A DNA stretch of 64,000 nt, taken from NCBI GenBank assembly GCA_964563165.1, contig CAZLWA010000048.1, forward strand, positions 22,844-86,843, in the 5' to 3' direction. The position numbers and the translations under genes are program-made. Numbering within the stretch: position 1 is the first letter of the stretch; the number at the start of each line of letters is the position of its first letter. The notes under the pieces were generated by a model. That model saw nothing but the letters and a program-made list of their open reading frames with translations. It was not told the origin of the DNA and did no database searches. This DNA comes from CAZLWA01 sp964563165 (GTDB lineage Bacteria > CLD3 > SB21). This document shows positions 27,426 through 35,913 of the stretch, one piece after another.

Positions 27426-27842
27426 CTAGCCTTCTTTATATACAGCGCAGCCCGCCAGAGCGCCGGCAATGATCGCGATGTATCCGCCGAGGGCCGAAAC
27501 AGCAATGAGATTCAGAGGATAAATTCCGAGAAATACGTACGATGAATGAACCAGGGTCATCACAAACCATATTGCTGCTCCGGCGATGATCGCCGTTTTC
27601 GGACCGGCGCCGTAGCGCGGGCGTATCGAAGCATACAGCCACACCAGCGCAATGCCGGCAAGAAAATCCGTCGTGATCCATCCGGCGGCCGATCCCCCTT
27701 CGGATGTCATGGTCGTAAGATTCAATGCCTTCGTGGCCACCGCCCATTGTTCGCCGAGCAGCGGCACATTAACGATAAAATCGATCACGTTCATTACGAG
27801 GCCGGCGAGCAGACCTCCAATGATAATTTTCGCTCTGTTCAT
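27426..27842 (-). CDS. Four-helix membrane protein, unknown
   Basis: 138 residues with four hydrophobic segments. GGLLAGLVMNVIDF at the N-terminus recalls small DUF-type membrane proteins, but I cannot name the family. The ATG at 27842 is chosen because GGAGG lies five bases upstream; the ATG at 27854 overlaps that site. Confidence 0.7.
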   Translation of the reverse strand: MNRAKIIIGGLLAGLVMNVIDFIVNVPLLGEQWAVATKALNLTTMTSEGGSAAGWITTDFLAGIALVWLYASIRPRYGAGPKTAIIAGAAIWFVMTLVHSSYVFLGIYPLNLIAVSALGGYIAIIAGALAGCAVYKEG

Positions 27843-28010
27843 GTTTTCCTCCATGTTGGGTTTAGAGTTCTATTACAATTTCTCCGTTCCGCAAATCAAA
27901 ATCAAGTGTTATTCAATTTCCTTCCGAATAGACCTGAGGGGTACCCGCCTCGTCTTGTCAGAGGTTGATTTTGATATCAAATGTCGTAATATTTTACTTG
28001 GAGGCCCTTG

Positions 28011-29141
28011 ATGTTGCGCCAAGGTATTTTCTTAGCAGTGACCGTTGTATCAATCTTTGCGGGATGCCGCAGGGACGATCTCAATACCGTTACTGACGGG
28101 CCGGTGAATTTCCTGACTACCGATAATCTTAACGGTGAAGAGGATGATCCCGCGGTGGCTGTGGATTCTCAGGGGACCATTCATGTCGTCTGGTTCTCTG
28201 ATCGCGACGGAACGAATGACCTCTATACGGTTCATTCGACCGCGATCAATCCGGACATCGGACAGATCACCTGGTCAACTCCTGTTCAAATTACTCATAA
28301 CGATACGGCTCAATTTCCTCCTCCTTCTCATGGCGACTATTTCCCTTCTCTGATCATAGATGAAACAGGCACGTTTCATTTGGCGTGGCATCGGGTAAAC
28401 CAAATATCCGCTTCGCACATTCTCTATATGAAAAGCGACGGAACGACGGCGGGATGGGCGGCGGCGACTCTGGACAGTATTACGAGCGGCCTCAATTACG
28501 ATCGCTTTCCCGGCCTCGTGAATTTTTCGAGCGGCGACCTTCGGGTCCATTTCAATTCGAGCACGCGGACAACGCCCGGCAAGAATTCCATTTACGTCTC
28601 CCAATCGGCAGATAACGGCGTTACGTGGGGAGCGCCGGCAGAAGTCCCTTCGCTGAATGCACCTTCAGAGCAATCTGCTTTTCCTGACGTAGTCAAGTTG
28701 CCAAACGGATCCTTTGTCGCGGCGTTCGTGCGCTGGAAATTGGAACCGTCATCCGATTTATTCGATGAGACGTCCGATATTTTTTATGCCGCATCCCCGG
28801 ATGGAAATAATTGGATCGTAGATCAGGTAACCAACGATCCCGTGGACGTCGTCAATGATCTGGCACCGGCGGTCTTTTTTGATCATGCGGACAGCGTGCA
28901 CCTGGCATGGACGACGATCCGCTTCGGCGATATCTCAGGCGATATCGTTCAGACAAAGGCGAGTGACAGGGCTTTTTATCCGAATCGCGCCACGCTGCTT
29001 TCGTCCGAAGTAGGAACACCGGATCATTCTGCTAAGATCATCCCCATGACGCTGAGCGGGCATCAAGTTTACTTACAGATCTGGGTTCGCATACCTTCAC
29101 TCCACAACCAGGTTGTGTACAGAATTTTGACAAGCTTGTAG
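28011..29141 (+). CDS. Sialidase-like (BNR) lipoprotein
   Basis: 376 residues. Lipoprotein signal with a likely lipobox (VSIFAGC), then a beta-propeller-like domain with repeated blade motifs such as DPAVAVDSQGTIHVVW, YFPSLIIDETGTFHLAW and SADNGVTWGAP (Asp-box-like). No catalytic Arg triad could be placed, so enzymatic activity is uncertain; surface binding is as likely. GGAGG lies six bases before the ATG at 28011; a TTG at 28008 is less well spaced. Confidence 0.78.
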   Translation: MLRQGIFLAVTVVSIFAGCRRDDLNTVTDGPVNFLTTDNLNGEEDDPAVAVDSQGTIHVVWFSDRDGTNDLYTVHSTAINPDIGQITWSTPVQITHNDTAQFPPPSHGDYFPSLIIDETGTFHLAWHRVNQISASHILYMKSDGTTAGWAAATLDSITSGLNYDRFPGLVNFSSGDLRVHFNSSTRTTPGKNSIYVSQSADNGVTWGAPAEVPSLNAPSEQSAFPDVVKLPNGSFVAAFVRWKLEPSSDLFDETSDIFYAASPDGNNWIVDQVTNDPVDVVNDLAPAVFFDHADSVHLAWTTIRFGDISGDIVQTKASDRAFYPNRATLLSSEVGTPDHSAKIIPMTLSGHQVYLQIWVRIPSLHNQVVYRILTSL

Positions 29142-29151
29142 TATTATTAAT

Positions 29152-29195
29152 AACCACGAAGACACAAAGTTCTTTGTGTCTCTGCGCCCTTGTGA
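29152..29195 (+). repeat. CCACGAAGACACAAAG palindrome
   Basis: Short palindromic repeat with core CACAAAGTTCTTTGTG, same family as 11663-11744, directly after the sialidase-like gene. The following 130 bases to the terminator hold nothing recognisable. Confidence 0.65.
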
Positions 29196-29330
29196 TAAAG
29201 TTTCCTTCGAAGAACAGGAATTAATAAATGGATCTCCCCGCGCCGGAACGTGCGTGGAGCCCTTCGGCAGAAGGGTGCCATCTTTTAAACTCCGCACTAT
29301 CCTCGATCACCGTTCCGGCATAAGAAAAAA

Positions 29331-29364
29331 AAAGCCATGTCGCATAAACGACATGGCTTTTTGA
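29331..29364 (-). terminator. Rho-independent terminator of the TonB receptor gene
   Basis: Perfect 12-bp stem (29331-29342 with 29349-29360), six-base loop. On the minus strand it is followed by a run of nine or more T. It lies 20 bases beyond the receptor stop codon and may also stop plus-strand transcripts. Confidence 0.85.
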
Positions 29365-29383
29365 TCTCTAAGCGAGGAACGGA

Positions 29384-32300
29384 TCAGTTAAACATATACC
29401 GTATGCCAAGCTGCATGCGCCAGCGTGACAGAGGTCCCGGGTCGTCTACAAACGTTTTGGCCGGTCCCACAAACTGAAATACTGGTTCTCCGCCGCCGTC
29501 AAATCCATAGAGCGACAAAGGCTTCGTGGCTTTAGAACTGGCGACTTTGCGCACGCCCCAGTCGGAATTGAAGAAATTGGCAAGATTCAGGATATCAAGG
29601 CTGATCTGTAATGTATGGCGCTGATTCCCTGATTTGAAAAGCACATCCTGGGTGATACGCAGATCAATGTTACTATACCATGGATTCAGTGCTCCAAATC
29701 TTGCCGCATTTTTTCCACGGTTTTTGCTCAGGTAATCATCCTGTTTGATAAAAGCGTCGAAAGCCGTCCACTGCTGTGCTGCGGTCAGGCCGCTCGGAAT
29801 ATCTTGAAATACAATCTCACCCTGATTGGCGGGAATGTAGATCAGATCATTGCCGGCGTTACCGTCGCCGTTGACGTCTCCGGCATAAGTAAACGAGTAA
29901 CGATTGCCGCCTGCTCCCTGGAACGAATTACCTTCGGCGACCTCAAAAAAGAGACCGAACGTTGTGGCGAACTGTTCATTCCATTTGTGACGATAGGTGC
30001 TGTGGCCGATGATACGGTTGCGCTGGCCGAATTCGGAATTGGCCAGTCCGGGTCTATTAGGATCGCCCTGAACGGGATTTTCCTGGAAGAGCACACTGGC
30101 GATTTCAGTGGATTTCATCAGACTTTTGGCCACCATGTGTGTGTACGCAAGTCCTGAACTCATACCAAACGAAAAGTTTTTCCGAAACTGAGTCGTGAAG
30201 CTGTAGTTGAATCCCTTACTGGTGTTGTCGAGAACGTAAATACCGGCGCCATCTGGATTCAGTTCATTGCTGCCGCTGCCGCCGTAATAGGGTCTGCCGC
30301 CGGCGCGTACCAGAACGGGGTGAGATGCGAGAGGTGTCACAAGATCGGCATTTCTCATATAAACCGCATTGATGTCCTTGCTGTAAACGAACTCCAGTGT
30401 TCCCAAAACGTCCCACGGCAATTTCTGGTCTACGGCAATATTGGTCGTCCAGACCTGCGGCCACTTGAAGTCTTTGACCACAGCGTTGAGGTCGAACGAT
30501 TGAGTCGGAATCGTATTAGTTGAATCTTTGCCCGGTACCGGCACGCCGCCTGCGGGCAGGTTAGGATTGAATCCGGGGTTGGAGATTATGTTTCCGATCC
30601 ACACGAACGGGATTCTCCCGGTAAAGATTCCGGTACCGCCCCTAAATTGAGTGGATCGATCTCCGTTCAAGTCGAAGTTGAATCCGGCGCGAGGTGAGAA
30701 TAGAGGCCTTGTGGACGGCAGCTTGGCCTGATCGACAAGTTCCGTATTGTCGCTTGCGTCCAGCGCTGTCAGCCCGGTGGAAAAAGGATTGGGCCTCGGT
30801 TTTGTGTAATACACCGGGAAGTCGACGCGCAAGCCACCTGTCAGTTTCAGTCGGTCGGTCGCTGCGAACTCATCCTGCGCATACACCGCAAATTGGCCTA
30901 CTTTGATATTCTCGCCCTTGAATGGAACGTTACCGGCAACGTCCCCTTGAAAATCTACGCCTCCCGTACCGCCGGCCCCGCTATCGGTTGCTGCAAAGAA
31001 ATCTGCGAGCGACAGAAAAGCCGTTGATCCCGGACCAAAAAAAGGATAAGCCGAGAATCCGAATAAACCGTTACGGAAAATGTTGAACGAGTTAAAGAAG
31101 CTGAACGTTTCGAAATTGGCACCGAACGTCATGACATGAGGGCCGGTGAAATAACTGAAGTTGTTGGTAAACTGCCATACGTCCTGGTCAAGAATGTTGT
31201 GCGAAGAGAACGGCTCGTGGCCGACCGTCGCGTAGGTTACGCCGCCCTCGGCGATTTCGATCGTCGGATATGGCCGGCTATTCGGGTTTCGGAAATCCCG
31301 AAACCGATTGTAGCTGGCAAAGAACCGGTTGCTGAATTTAGAAAAGCTGCTGTTGACTTCCAGGGCATAGGAACTCAGGTGATTGTTAATTTCGTATCCT
31401 GAATTCGAAAAAGGCAGAGTACTTTCATTGGGACCACGGCCGGAGCCGTTGATGGTGAGCACAAACGGATGGGGCCCTTTTTCCTGGCTGGCTCGCAGGT
31501 AGTTGAACCGGAAGCTGACTTTGTGATTCTCAGTGGCGTTCCAGTCCAGCTTGGTCAGGAATTTCTCATTGTTGGTCTTATGATCGTAACCCTGATACTC
31601 GCCCGGATCGTAACCGTAAACATTTTTCATCCGGTTGCGGATAGAGTCCATGGTGGCTACCGTGACGCGTGAGACGCCAGCATTGCCACTATTGGTTCCG
31701 TTGTCGGCGACGAAGTCGCTGCCCGGATCCGTGCGGCGCTCACTTTCAACATTGAAAAAGAAGAACAATTTGTCTTTGATCAGCGGGCCGCCAAAGTTAA
31801 ACCCGGACTCCAAATAAGAAAGGTTTGGATTGGCGATTACAGTGTTTCCCCTTACGGTATTTCCGACGAAGCTTTCATTTTTGAAGTAAGAATAAATCGA
31901 TCCGCGGAACATGTTAGTGCCGCTCTTGGTAACGGAGTTGATATTAGCTCCGGTGAAACCGCCTTCGCGTATATCGAACGGTGCGATCGAGACCTGAACC
32001 TGTTCGATGGCATCGAAGGGAACCGGCTCCGCATTCGTCTGTCCGCCCGGCGCGGGATTGTCCAGACCGAACGAGTTGTTGAAATAAGATCCGTCCAGAG
32101 ACAAGTTATTGAACAGCCAATTGCGTCCGCCGAAGCTGAAGCTGCCGTCGCTGCGCGGGTCAAGCCGTGTCATATCCTGCGTTGACCGCTTGATGGACGG
32201 CAATTGGGCGAGATCAACAGTACTAATATAGGTGGCTGCTCCGGTGCGATCGCGGTTTAGAACTTCATCCCTCTCGGCGATGATCACGGTTTCTTCGCCC

Positions 32301-32671
32301 TGGATGGCCGTTTCGCTTAAACGAAAGGTGAGTTTGACCGTTTGGCCGATACTGACCGTGATGTCTTTTTCTTCCTGATCTTTATAACCGATGTAAGTTG
32401 CCTTCACGGTGTACGGCCCGCCGATGCGCATATTCAATATGCTGAAGGCTCCGCTGGAAGTCGATACGATACCGTAAACCGTTCCGCTGGGTTCGTGCGT
32501 GGCCGAGACATTGGCTCCGTAGAGCGGCTGGCCTTTCTCGTCCATGACGTACCCGCTGATAGCGCCCGTGGTGACTCCCTGGGCGAAGAGGGTGTGGCCC
32601 GTAAGCCACAGGACGCCTGCGGCCAGAACCATGCCTATCCGCCAGGATACGCGATGAGTACTTCTTCTCAT
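29384..32671 (-). CDS. TonB-dependent receptor, Oar-like
   Basis: Outer-membrane receptor of 1095 residues. Signal peptide to about residue 30, then a carboxypeptidase-regulatory-like beta domain (GAISGYVMDEKGQPLYGANV, about 35-120), a plug domain (about 130-260, with FGGRNWLFNNLSLDGSYFNN and IEQVQVSIAPFD), and a long barrel. The C-terminal Phe/aromatic strand (LGIRYMFN) is typical of outer-membrane insertion. GGAGG precedes the ATG by about six bases. The ligand is unknown; Oar-type receptors handle proteins or large polymers. No TonB or SusD partner is adjacent. Confidence 0.93.
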   Translation of the reverse strand: MRRSTHRVSWRIGMVLAAGVLWLTGHTLFAQGVTTGAISGYVMDEKGQPLYGANVSATHEPSGTVYGIVSTSSGAFSILNMRIGGPYTVKATYIGYKDQEEKDITVSIGQTVKLTFRLSETAIQGEETVIIAERDEVLNRDRTGAATYISTVDLAQLPSIKRSTQDMTRLDPRSDGSFSFGGRNWLFNNLSLDGSYFNNSFGLDNPAPGGQTNAEPVPFDAIEQVQVSIAPFDIREGGFTGANINSVTKSGTNMFRGSIYSYFKNESFVGNTVRGNTVIANPNLSYLESGFNFGGPLIKDKLFFFFNVESERRTDPGSDFVADNGTNSGNAGVSRVTVATMDSIRNRMKNVYGYDPGEYQGYDHKTNNEKFLTKLDWNATENHKVSFRFNYLRASQEKGPHPFVLTINGSGRGPNESTLPFSNSGYEINNHLSSYALEVNSSFSKFSNRFFASYNRFRDFRNPNSRPYPTIEIAEGGVTYATVGHEPFSSHNILDQDVWQFTNNFSYFTGPHVMTFGANFETFSFFNSFNIFRNGLFGFSAYPFFGPGSTAFLSLADFFAATDSGAGGTGGVDFQGDVAGNVPFKGENIKVGQFAVYAQDEFAATDRLKLTGGLRVDFPVYYTKPRPNPFSTGLTALDASDNTELVDQAKLPSTRPLFSPRAGFNFDLNGDRSTQFRGGTGIFTGRIPFVWIGNIISNPGFNPNLPAGGVPVPGKDSTNTIPTQSFDLNAVVKDFKWPQVWTTNIAVDQKLPWDVLGTLEFVYSKDINAVYMRNADLVTPLASHPVLVRAGGRPYYGGSGSNELNPDGAGIYVLDNTSKGFNYSFTTQFRKNFSFGMSSGLAYTHMVAKSLMKSTEIASVLFQENPVQGDPNRPGLANSEFGQRNRIIGHSTYRHKWNEQFATTFGLFFEVAEGNSFQGAGGNRYSFTYAGDVNGDGNAGNDLIYIPANQGEIVFQDIPSGLTAAQQWTAFDAFIKQDDYLSKNRGKNAARFGALNPWYSNIDLRITQDVLFKSGNQRHTLQISLDILNLANFFNSDWGVRKVASSKATKPLSLYGFDGGGEPVFQFVGPAKTFVDDPGPLSRWRMQLGIRYMFN

Positions 32672-32948
32672 AAATCCTCCGTTAGTTTGATGGGTTCAGA
32701 TAACGTTAAGGAACACTGTATAAGCCGAACAGGTACTCGAGAATGCGGCCCGCGTGGATGCGGTCCGTTAGGATCTGACAGGAAGATTACAAATTACACG
32801 TGTGCAAAAGCCGGCACTGATAAGAAAACCGGCATAGATGGCAAAACGAATACGAATGCCCGAAACTCAGGTGAGTGATGGGTCCTTCGAAGACCTTCAA
32901 GAAGCTACACACTCAATTTATTTTTTGCAAGAGAAAATTAAAATTTAA

Positions 32949-33098
32949 TAATCCCTTTTAATCCCCGCCGGAACCTGACCTGAGTTCTTCCACTTCACTC
33001 AGGATAAACTCCGTCGAAAGGGCACCCACCTTTGGTAAAGGAGGGACATGGGAATTCGGTTTTCTGCCCCCTTGAAAAGGGGGTTAGGGGGATTTTTG
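32949..33098 (+). repeat. GGGGGATT-family composite repeat; flank of 460-bp gene-free gap
   Basis: In the gap between the receptor and the hydrolase, 32949-33098 holds two units, ending in CCCCCTTGAAAAGGGGG and TTAGGGGGATT. The remaining part (32672-32948) is the likely receptor promoter region, with no gene visible. Confidence 0.75.
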
Positions 33099-33133
33099 TT
33101 TTTCCCCAATATTGAAGAAGGTTCAGGGGAATC

Positions 33134-33946
33134 CTAATGCTTGAAGGCTTCCAGCGTTGTTGTTGTTCTATAGGGATTCCGGAAAAAATCTTCCAGGATC
33201 ATATTGAACCAGTCCGGACGTTCGTACGCCCCGCCGTGCGTGGAACCCGGCATCACAAAAAGAAAGCCCTGCGGTATATTTTTGAATATCTCGGCCGAAT
33301 GCTCGATCTGGATCGCGTCACGGTCTCCCATCATCACGAGAAACGGCGCACGTATCTTGTGAAGGTCGGAAACGGGAATATGCGGTTCATAGATCAGCAA
33401 ATGCATCAGTTGTTTTTCTTTCTTATTGGTGGATGCTTTCTCGACCTGTTCGGCAAAATGCAGCAGTTCAGCAACTACCGCTGTCGTATCCGGCCGTAAA
33501 TTAGTTCCGAAGCCTGCCGCTTTGCGGACTTTATTAGGATAATGTATGGAAAGCAATAGCGCCAATATCCCGCCGTCGCTTTGACCCCAGATGTACGCCG
33601 AATCGATCTTCAATGTGTCCAGAAGATCGTTAATATCTTTCGCCATCATTTCATAATTGAGTACGGAAGTGGAGTCGATCGATTTCCCGTGTGCGCGGCT
33701 GTCGATCGCAATGACTTTATATTTCTTCGAAAAATAATCTATGCGATTTCGCTGATTGCCGATCGAACCGCCGTTACCGTGCAGCAAGACGAGCGGCGCA
33801 CCTTCGCCGTAGATCTCATAGTACATCCTGATCCCATTGACCGAAACATATTTTCCCGCTTTCGGATTATTGCCGTACGGCGTCTGTGAAAAAGATATCC
33901 CATTTGCGATCAAAAATAAGAATAGAAAACAGCTGACTCGTTTCAT
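33134..33946 (-). CDS. Alpha/beta hydrolase, secreted
   Basis: 270 residues with a signal peptide (MKRVSCFLFLFLIANGISFS). Alpha/beta hydrolase fold: oxyanion-hole motif LLHGNGG, nucleophile elbow GQSDGG (Ser near residue 122), acid in MMGDRDAI and His in GSTHGG. The substrate is not deducible; esterase or peptidase are common in this group. It is bracketed by repeats on both sides. Confidence 0.88.
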   Translation of the reverse strand: MKRVSCFLFLFLIANGISFSQTPYGNNPKAGKYVSVNGIRMYYEIYGEGAPLVLLHGNGGSIGNQRNRIDYFSKKYKVIAIDSRAHGKSIDSTSVLNYEMMAKDINDLLDTLKIDSAYIWGQSDGGILALLLSIHYPNKVRKAAGFGTNLRPDTTAVVAELLHFAEQVEKASTNKKEKQLMHLLIYEPHIPVSDLHKIRAPFLVMMGDRDAIQIEHSAEIFKNIPQGFLFVMPGSTHGGAYERPDWFNMILEDFFRNPYRTTTTLEAFKH

Positions 33947-34020
33947 ACAGATTTCTCCAAAACAATTAATGGTTGAAAATGATTTTAATACGCAAGGAGT
34001 TAGAGAATGTTCTGTTTTCT

Positions 34021-34184
34021 TCCCCCTTGAAAAGGGGGTTAGGGGGATTATTTCCCGTCGGAGCTTGTCCTGGGCGCAGACGAAGGGGCGCCCTAAGAAT
34101 CCCCCCGCTTCGCTCGCCCCCTTTAGTAAAGGGGGCTGATAAGATTCTGTTTTCTTCCCCCTTGAAAAGGGGGTTAGGGGGATT
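34021..34184 (+). repeat. Two GGGGGATT-family units in direct orientation
   Basis: Units CCCCCTTGAAAAGGGGG-TTAGGGGGATT at 34022-34049 and 34157-34183 enclose a C-rich unit with CCCCCTTTAGTAAAGGGGG. This fills most of the gap between the hydrolase and the YoeB gene. Confidence 0.8.
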
Positions 34185-34200
34185 TCTTTTTCACTACTTG

Positions 34201-34467
34201 TTAATCATAATGAGTCCACATGCGCAAAATTTTCACGAAATGAATTTCTTTCAGAACCTGGTAAACAATGCGGTGTTGAATATTGATCCTGCGGGAGTAA
34301 GCTCCTAAGAGATCTCCCACGAGTTTTTCATAAGGCGGCGAATTTCGGAATGGATTTTCTTCTAATATATCTAAAATGGATTCTGATTTGGGTTTCAAAC
34401 CTGCTGCCGCCAGTTTTTTGGCGTCTTTCTGAGCTTGTTTGGTAAAACCAAGCCGCCATCTTACCAC
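34201..34467 (-). CDS. Txe/YoeB-family toxin
   Basis: 88 residues of the RelE-fold YoeB group, which are ribosome-dependent mRNA interferases. Conserved features are the N-terminal FTKQAQKDAKKL helix, NPFRNSPPYEKLVG, the catalytic-region Arg residues in YSRRINIQHRIVYQV, and the C-terminal His-Tyr (MWTHYD). The ATG overlaps the end of the antitoxin gene by seven bases, the usual order for yefM-yoeB. Confidence 0.93.
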   Translation of the reverse strand: MVRWRLGFTKQAQKDAKKLAAAGLKPKSESILDILEENPFRNSPPYEKLVGDLLGAYSRRINIQHRIVYQVLKEIHFVKILRMWTHYD

Positions 34468-34697
34468 TTCAATTTCCTTGAGAGCTTCTGGACCGGAGTT
34501 TTCATGCCTTGCACGATAGATTTTTTCATACCCGGAATGGAGATCAAAAACAATGTTTCCTGGATCGCGCGCCAGTCTTCTTCGGAAATGATCACGGCAT
34601 TGCCGTGTTTGCCGGTGACGTAGATCGGCTCATTCGATACGTCATCGATCAGGTTGTATATGTTTTGACGAACTTTGCTGACGGTTAATGTTTTCAT
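34461..34697 (-). CDS. Phd/YefM-family antitoxin
   Basis: 78 residues. N-terminal DNA-binding fold typical of YefM (LTVSKVRQNIYNLIDDV, YVTGKHGNAVIISEEDW), with a C-terminal helix that would wrap the toxin. Antitoxin-first order and overlap with the toxin gene suggest coupled translation and autorepression through the palindrome just upstream (34719-34738). Confidence 0.93.
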   Translation of the reverse strand: MKTLTVSKVRQNIYNLIDDVSNEPIYVTGKHGNAVIISEEDWRAIQETLFLISIPGMKKSIVQGMKTPVQKLSRKLKW

Positions 34698-34718
34698 AAT
34701 AAGTTCTTGCTTTCAGAA

Positions 34719-34738
34719 ACGTACGTAATTACGTACGT
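34719..34738 (-). promoter_or_regulatory. Palindromic operator of the yefM-yoeB module
   Basis: Perfect 20-bp palindrome ACGTACGTAATTACGTACGT, 22 bases upstream of the antitoxin ATG. This is the expected position for antitoxin binding. It is unrelated to the C-rich repeats around it. Confidence 0.7.
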
Positions 34739-34837
34739 AATAGCAAGTGAAAAAAAACCGAGACTAAGGAATTTCGGTTTTATTCCCCCTTGAAAAGAGC
34801 CTGTCCCGAGCTTGGCGAGGGAGGGTTAGGGGGATTA

Positions 34838-35350
34838 TTACCCGCCTGAGCCAGCCTTGAGCGCAGCCGAAGGAGCGCCCCCCTTTGGTAAAGGGGGGAC
34901 TTGGTAACAGACGATTTCTGAATTCCCCCCTTTATTAAAGGGGGGGTTCGGGGGGATTCTTTTCTCGACTTCACTTTCGATCATCTTACAAACACCGTCA
35001 AATTCATGCAGCACTTCGTAATTGGTAAATCTCAAAACCTTCAATTTGTAAGCCTCAAGCACTTTCGTGCGGCCTTTGTCATAATCTTTTCCGTCGTCCG
35101 TATAATGGCTATCGCCATCCACTTCAATCACCAATTTCAGTTTAGCACAATAAAAATCTACAATATAATGATCGATGGGCTTTTGTCTCAGAACGGGAAA
35201 TTTTAAATGCTTTAAAAAGCCATGCCAGAGTTTCTTCTCCGCCCGTGTCATGGTTCTCCTGAGAGTCCGCGCACGCTCCTTAAGCTTAGGATTGAAAGGC
35301 AAGTGATGGCCGGTGGTAATGAGGCCTTTGGCTTTGGCGTCGTTTTTCAT
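34838..35350 (-). CDS. DUF559 endonuclease-like protein, repeat-flanked
   Basis: About 170 residues; the DUF559 core (RTMTRAEKKLW, FPVLRQKPIDHYIVDFYC, IEVDGDSHY, LKVLRFTNYEV) spans about residues 20-125. The predicted acidic nuclease centre (Asp of IVDFY, Glu-Val-Asp of VIEVDG) is intact. The last 45 residues (PPNPPFNKGG onward) are translated repeat DNA, so the true functional end is near residue 125. The start at 35350 avoids a repeat-derived leader. It lies between direct copies of the 85-bp repeat and shares only the fold, not close sequence, with the DUF559 gene at 22802. Confidence 0.82.
   Translation of the reverse strand: MKNDAKAKGLITTGHHLPFNPKLKERARTLRRTMTRAEKKLWHGFLKHLKFPVLRQKPIDHYIVDFYCAKLKLVIEVDGDSHYTDDGKDYDKGRTKVLEAYKLKVLRFTNYEVLHEFDGVCKMIESEVEKRIPPNPPFNKGGNSEIVCYQVPPLPKGGAPSAALKAGSGG
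34875..34960 (+). repeat. Long direct repeat, copy 1
   Basis: About 85 bp: hairpin CCCCCCTTTGGTAAAGGGGGG, a 26-base spacer, hairpin CCCCCCTTTATTAAAGGGGG, then TTCGGGGGGATT. Near-identical copies at 35409 and 35755 in the same orientation. It overlaps the C-terminal codons of the DUF559 gene. Confidence 0.88.
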
Positions 35351-35372
35351 TTCATAGGTTCCCTTTTTTAAT

Positions 35373-35490
35373 CCCCCCGGCGGAGCCTGCACTGAGCATC
35401 GCGAAGTGGCGCCCCCCTTTGGTAAAGGGGGGACTTGGTAACAGACGATTTCTGAATTCCCCTTTATTAAAGGGGGGTTCGGGGGGATTC
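35373..35490 (+). repeat. Long repeat, copy 2, with inverted AATCCCCCC end
   Basis: Full-length form of the repeat. It begins AATCCCCCCGGCGG, contains two internal hairpins (the 85-bp core is 35409-35490) and ends TTCGGGGGGATT. The ends could pair, giving an outer stem with two hairpins inside. Confidence 0.88.
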
Positions 35491-35515
35491 TCTTGGAGCA
35501 CTCGAGGAGACCATC

Positions 35516-35704
35516 TTATTTTTTTAGCCAATTGGATAATCGCTGTTCAGCAGCTTGATGAGAAATGCCTTTGCCTTCGTCCAATTCTTTCAACCCCTGA
35601 TCCACTTGCATTTTGAAATGAAGCTCTTCTATAATATCTTCAACGGTCGAACTCTTGGGCATTTTCTTGATTATCTTAATGACGTGATCTTTTACTGCAG
35701 GCAT
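35516..35704 (-). CDS. Small antitoxin-like protein, no toxin partner
   Basis: 62 residues, with AAGGAG seven bases before the ATG, so likely expressed. The sequence resembles small helical antitoxins paired with RelE/ParE toxins (VEDIIEELHFKMQVDQGLKEL, here given as the VEDIIEEL and ISHQAAEQRLSNWL motifs). The position downstream, where a toxin gene would be expected, is occupied by repeat copy 2, so the toxin appears to be lost. Confidence 0.6.
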   Translation of the reverse strand: MPAVKDHVIKIIKKMPKSSTVEDIIEELHFKMQVDQGLKELDEGKGISHQAAEQRLSNWLKK

Positions 35705-35743
35705 GCGTTCTCCTTAAAATGATATGCTGCCCCTCCCAAAATC

Positions 35744-35840
35744 CCCCGCCTTCGGCGCCCCCCTTTGGTAAAGGGGGGACTTGGTAACAGACGATTTCTG
35801 AATTCCCCCCTTTTATTAAAGGGGGGTTCGGGGGGATTCT
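35744..35840 (+). repeat. Long repeat, copy 3
   Basis: Third near-identical copy (85-bp core 35755-35840), opening with CCCGCCTTCGGC in place of the longer arm of copy 2. Confidence 0.88.
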
Positions 35841-35913
35841 CCTGAGCGAGCGAAGCGAGTCGCAGGAGTCATTCCCACGAACGCGGGAATCTATTTCACA
35901 TCCTCAAATCAGG

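Noticed and set aside
34875..35840. CRISPR array
   Set aside because: Only three repeats of about 85 bp with unequal spacing and genes between; internal palindromes and no cas genes.
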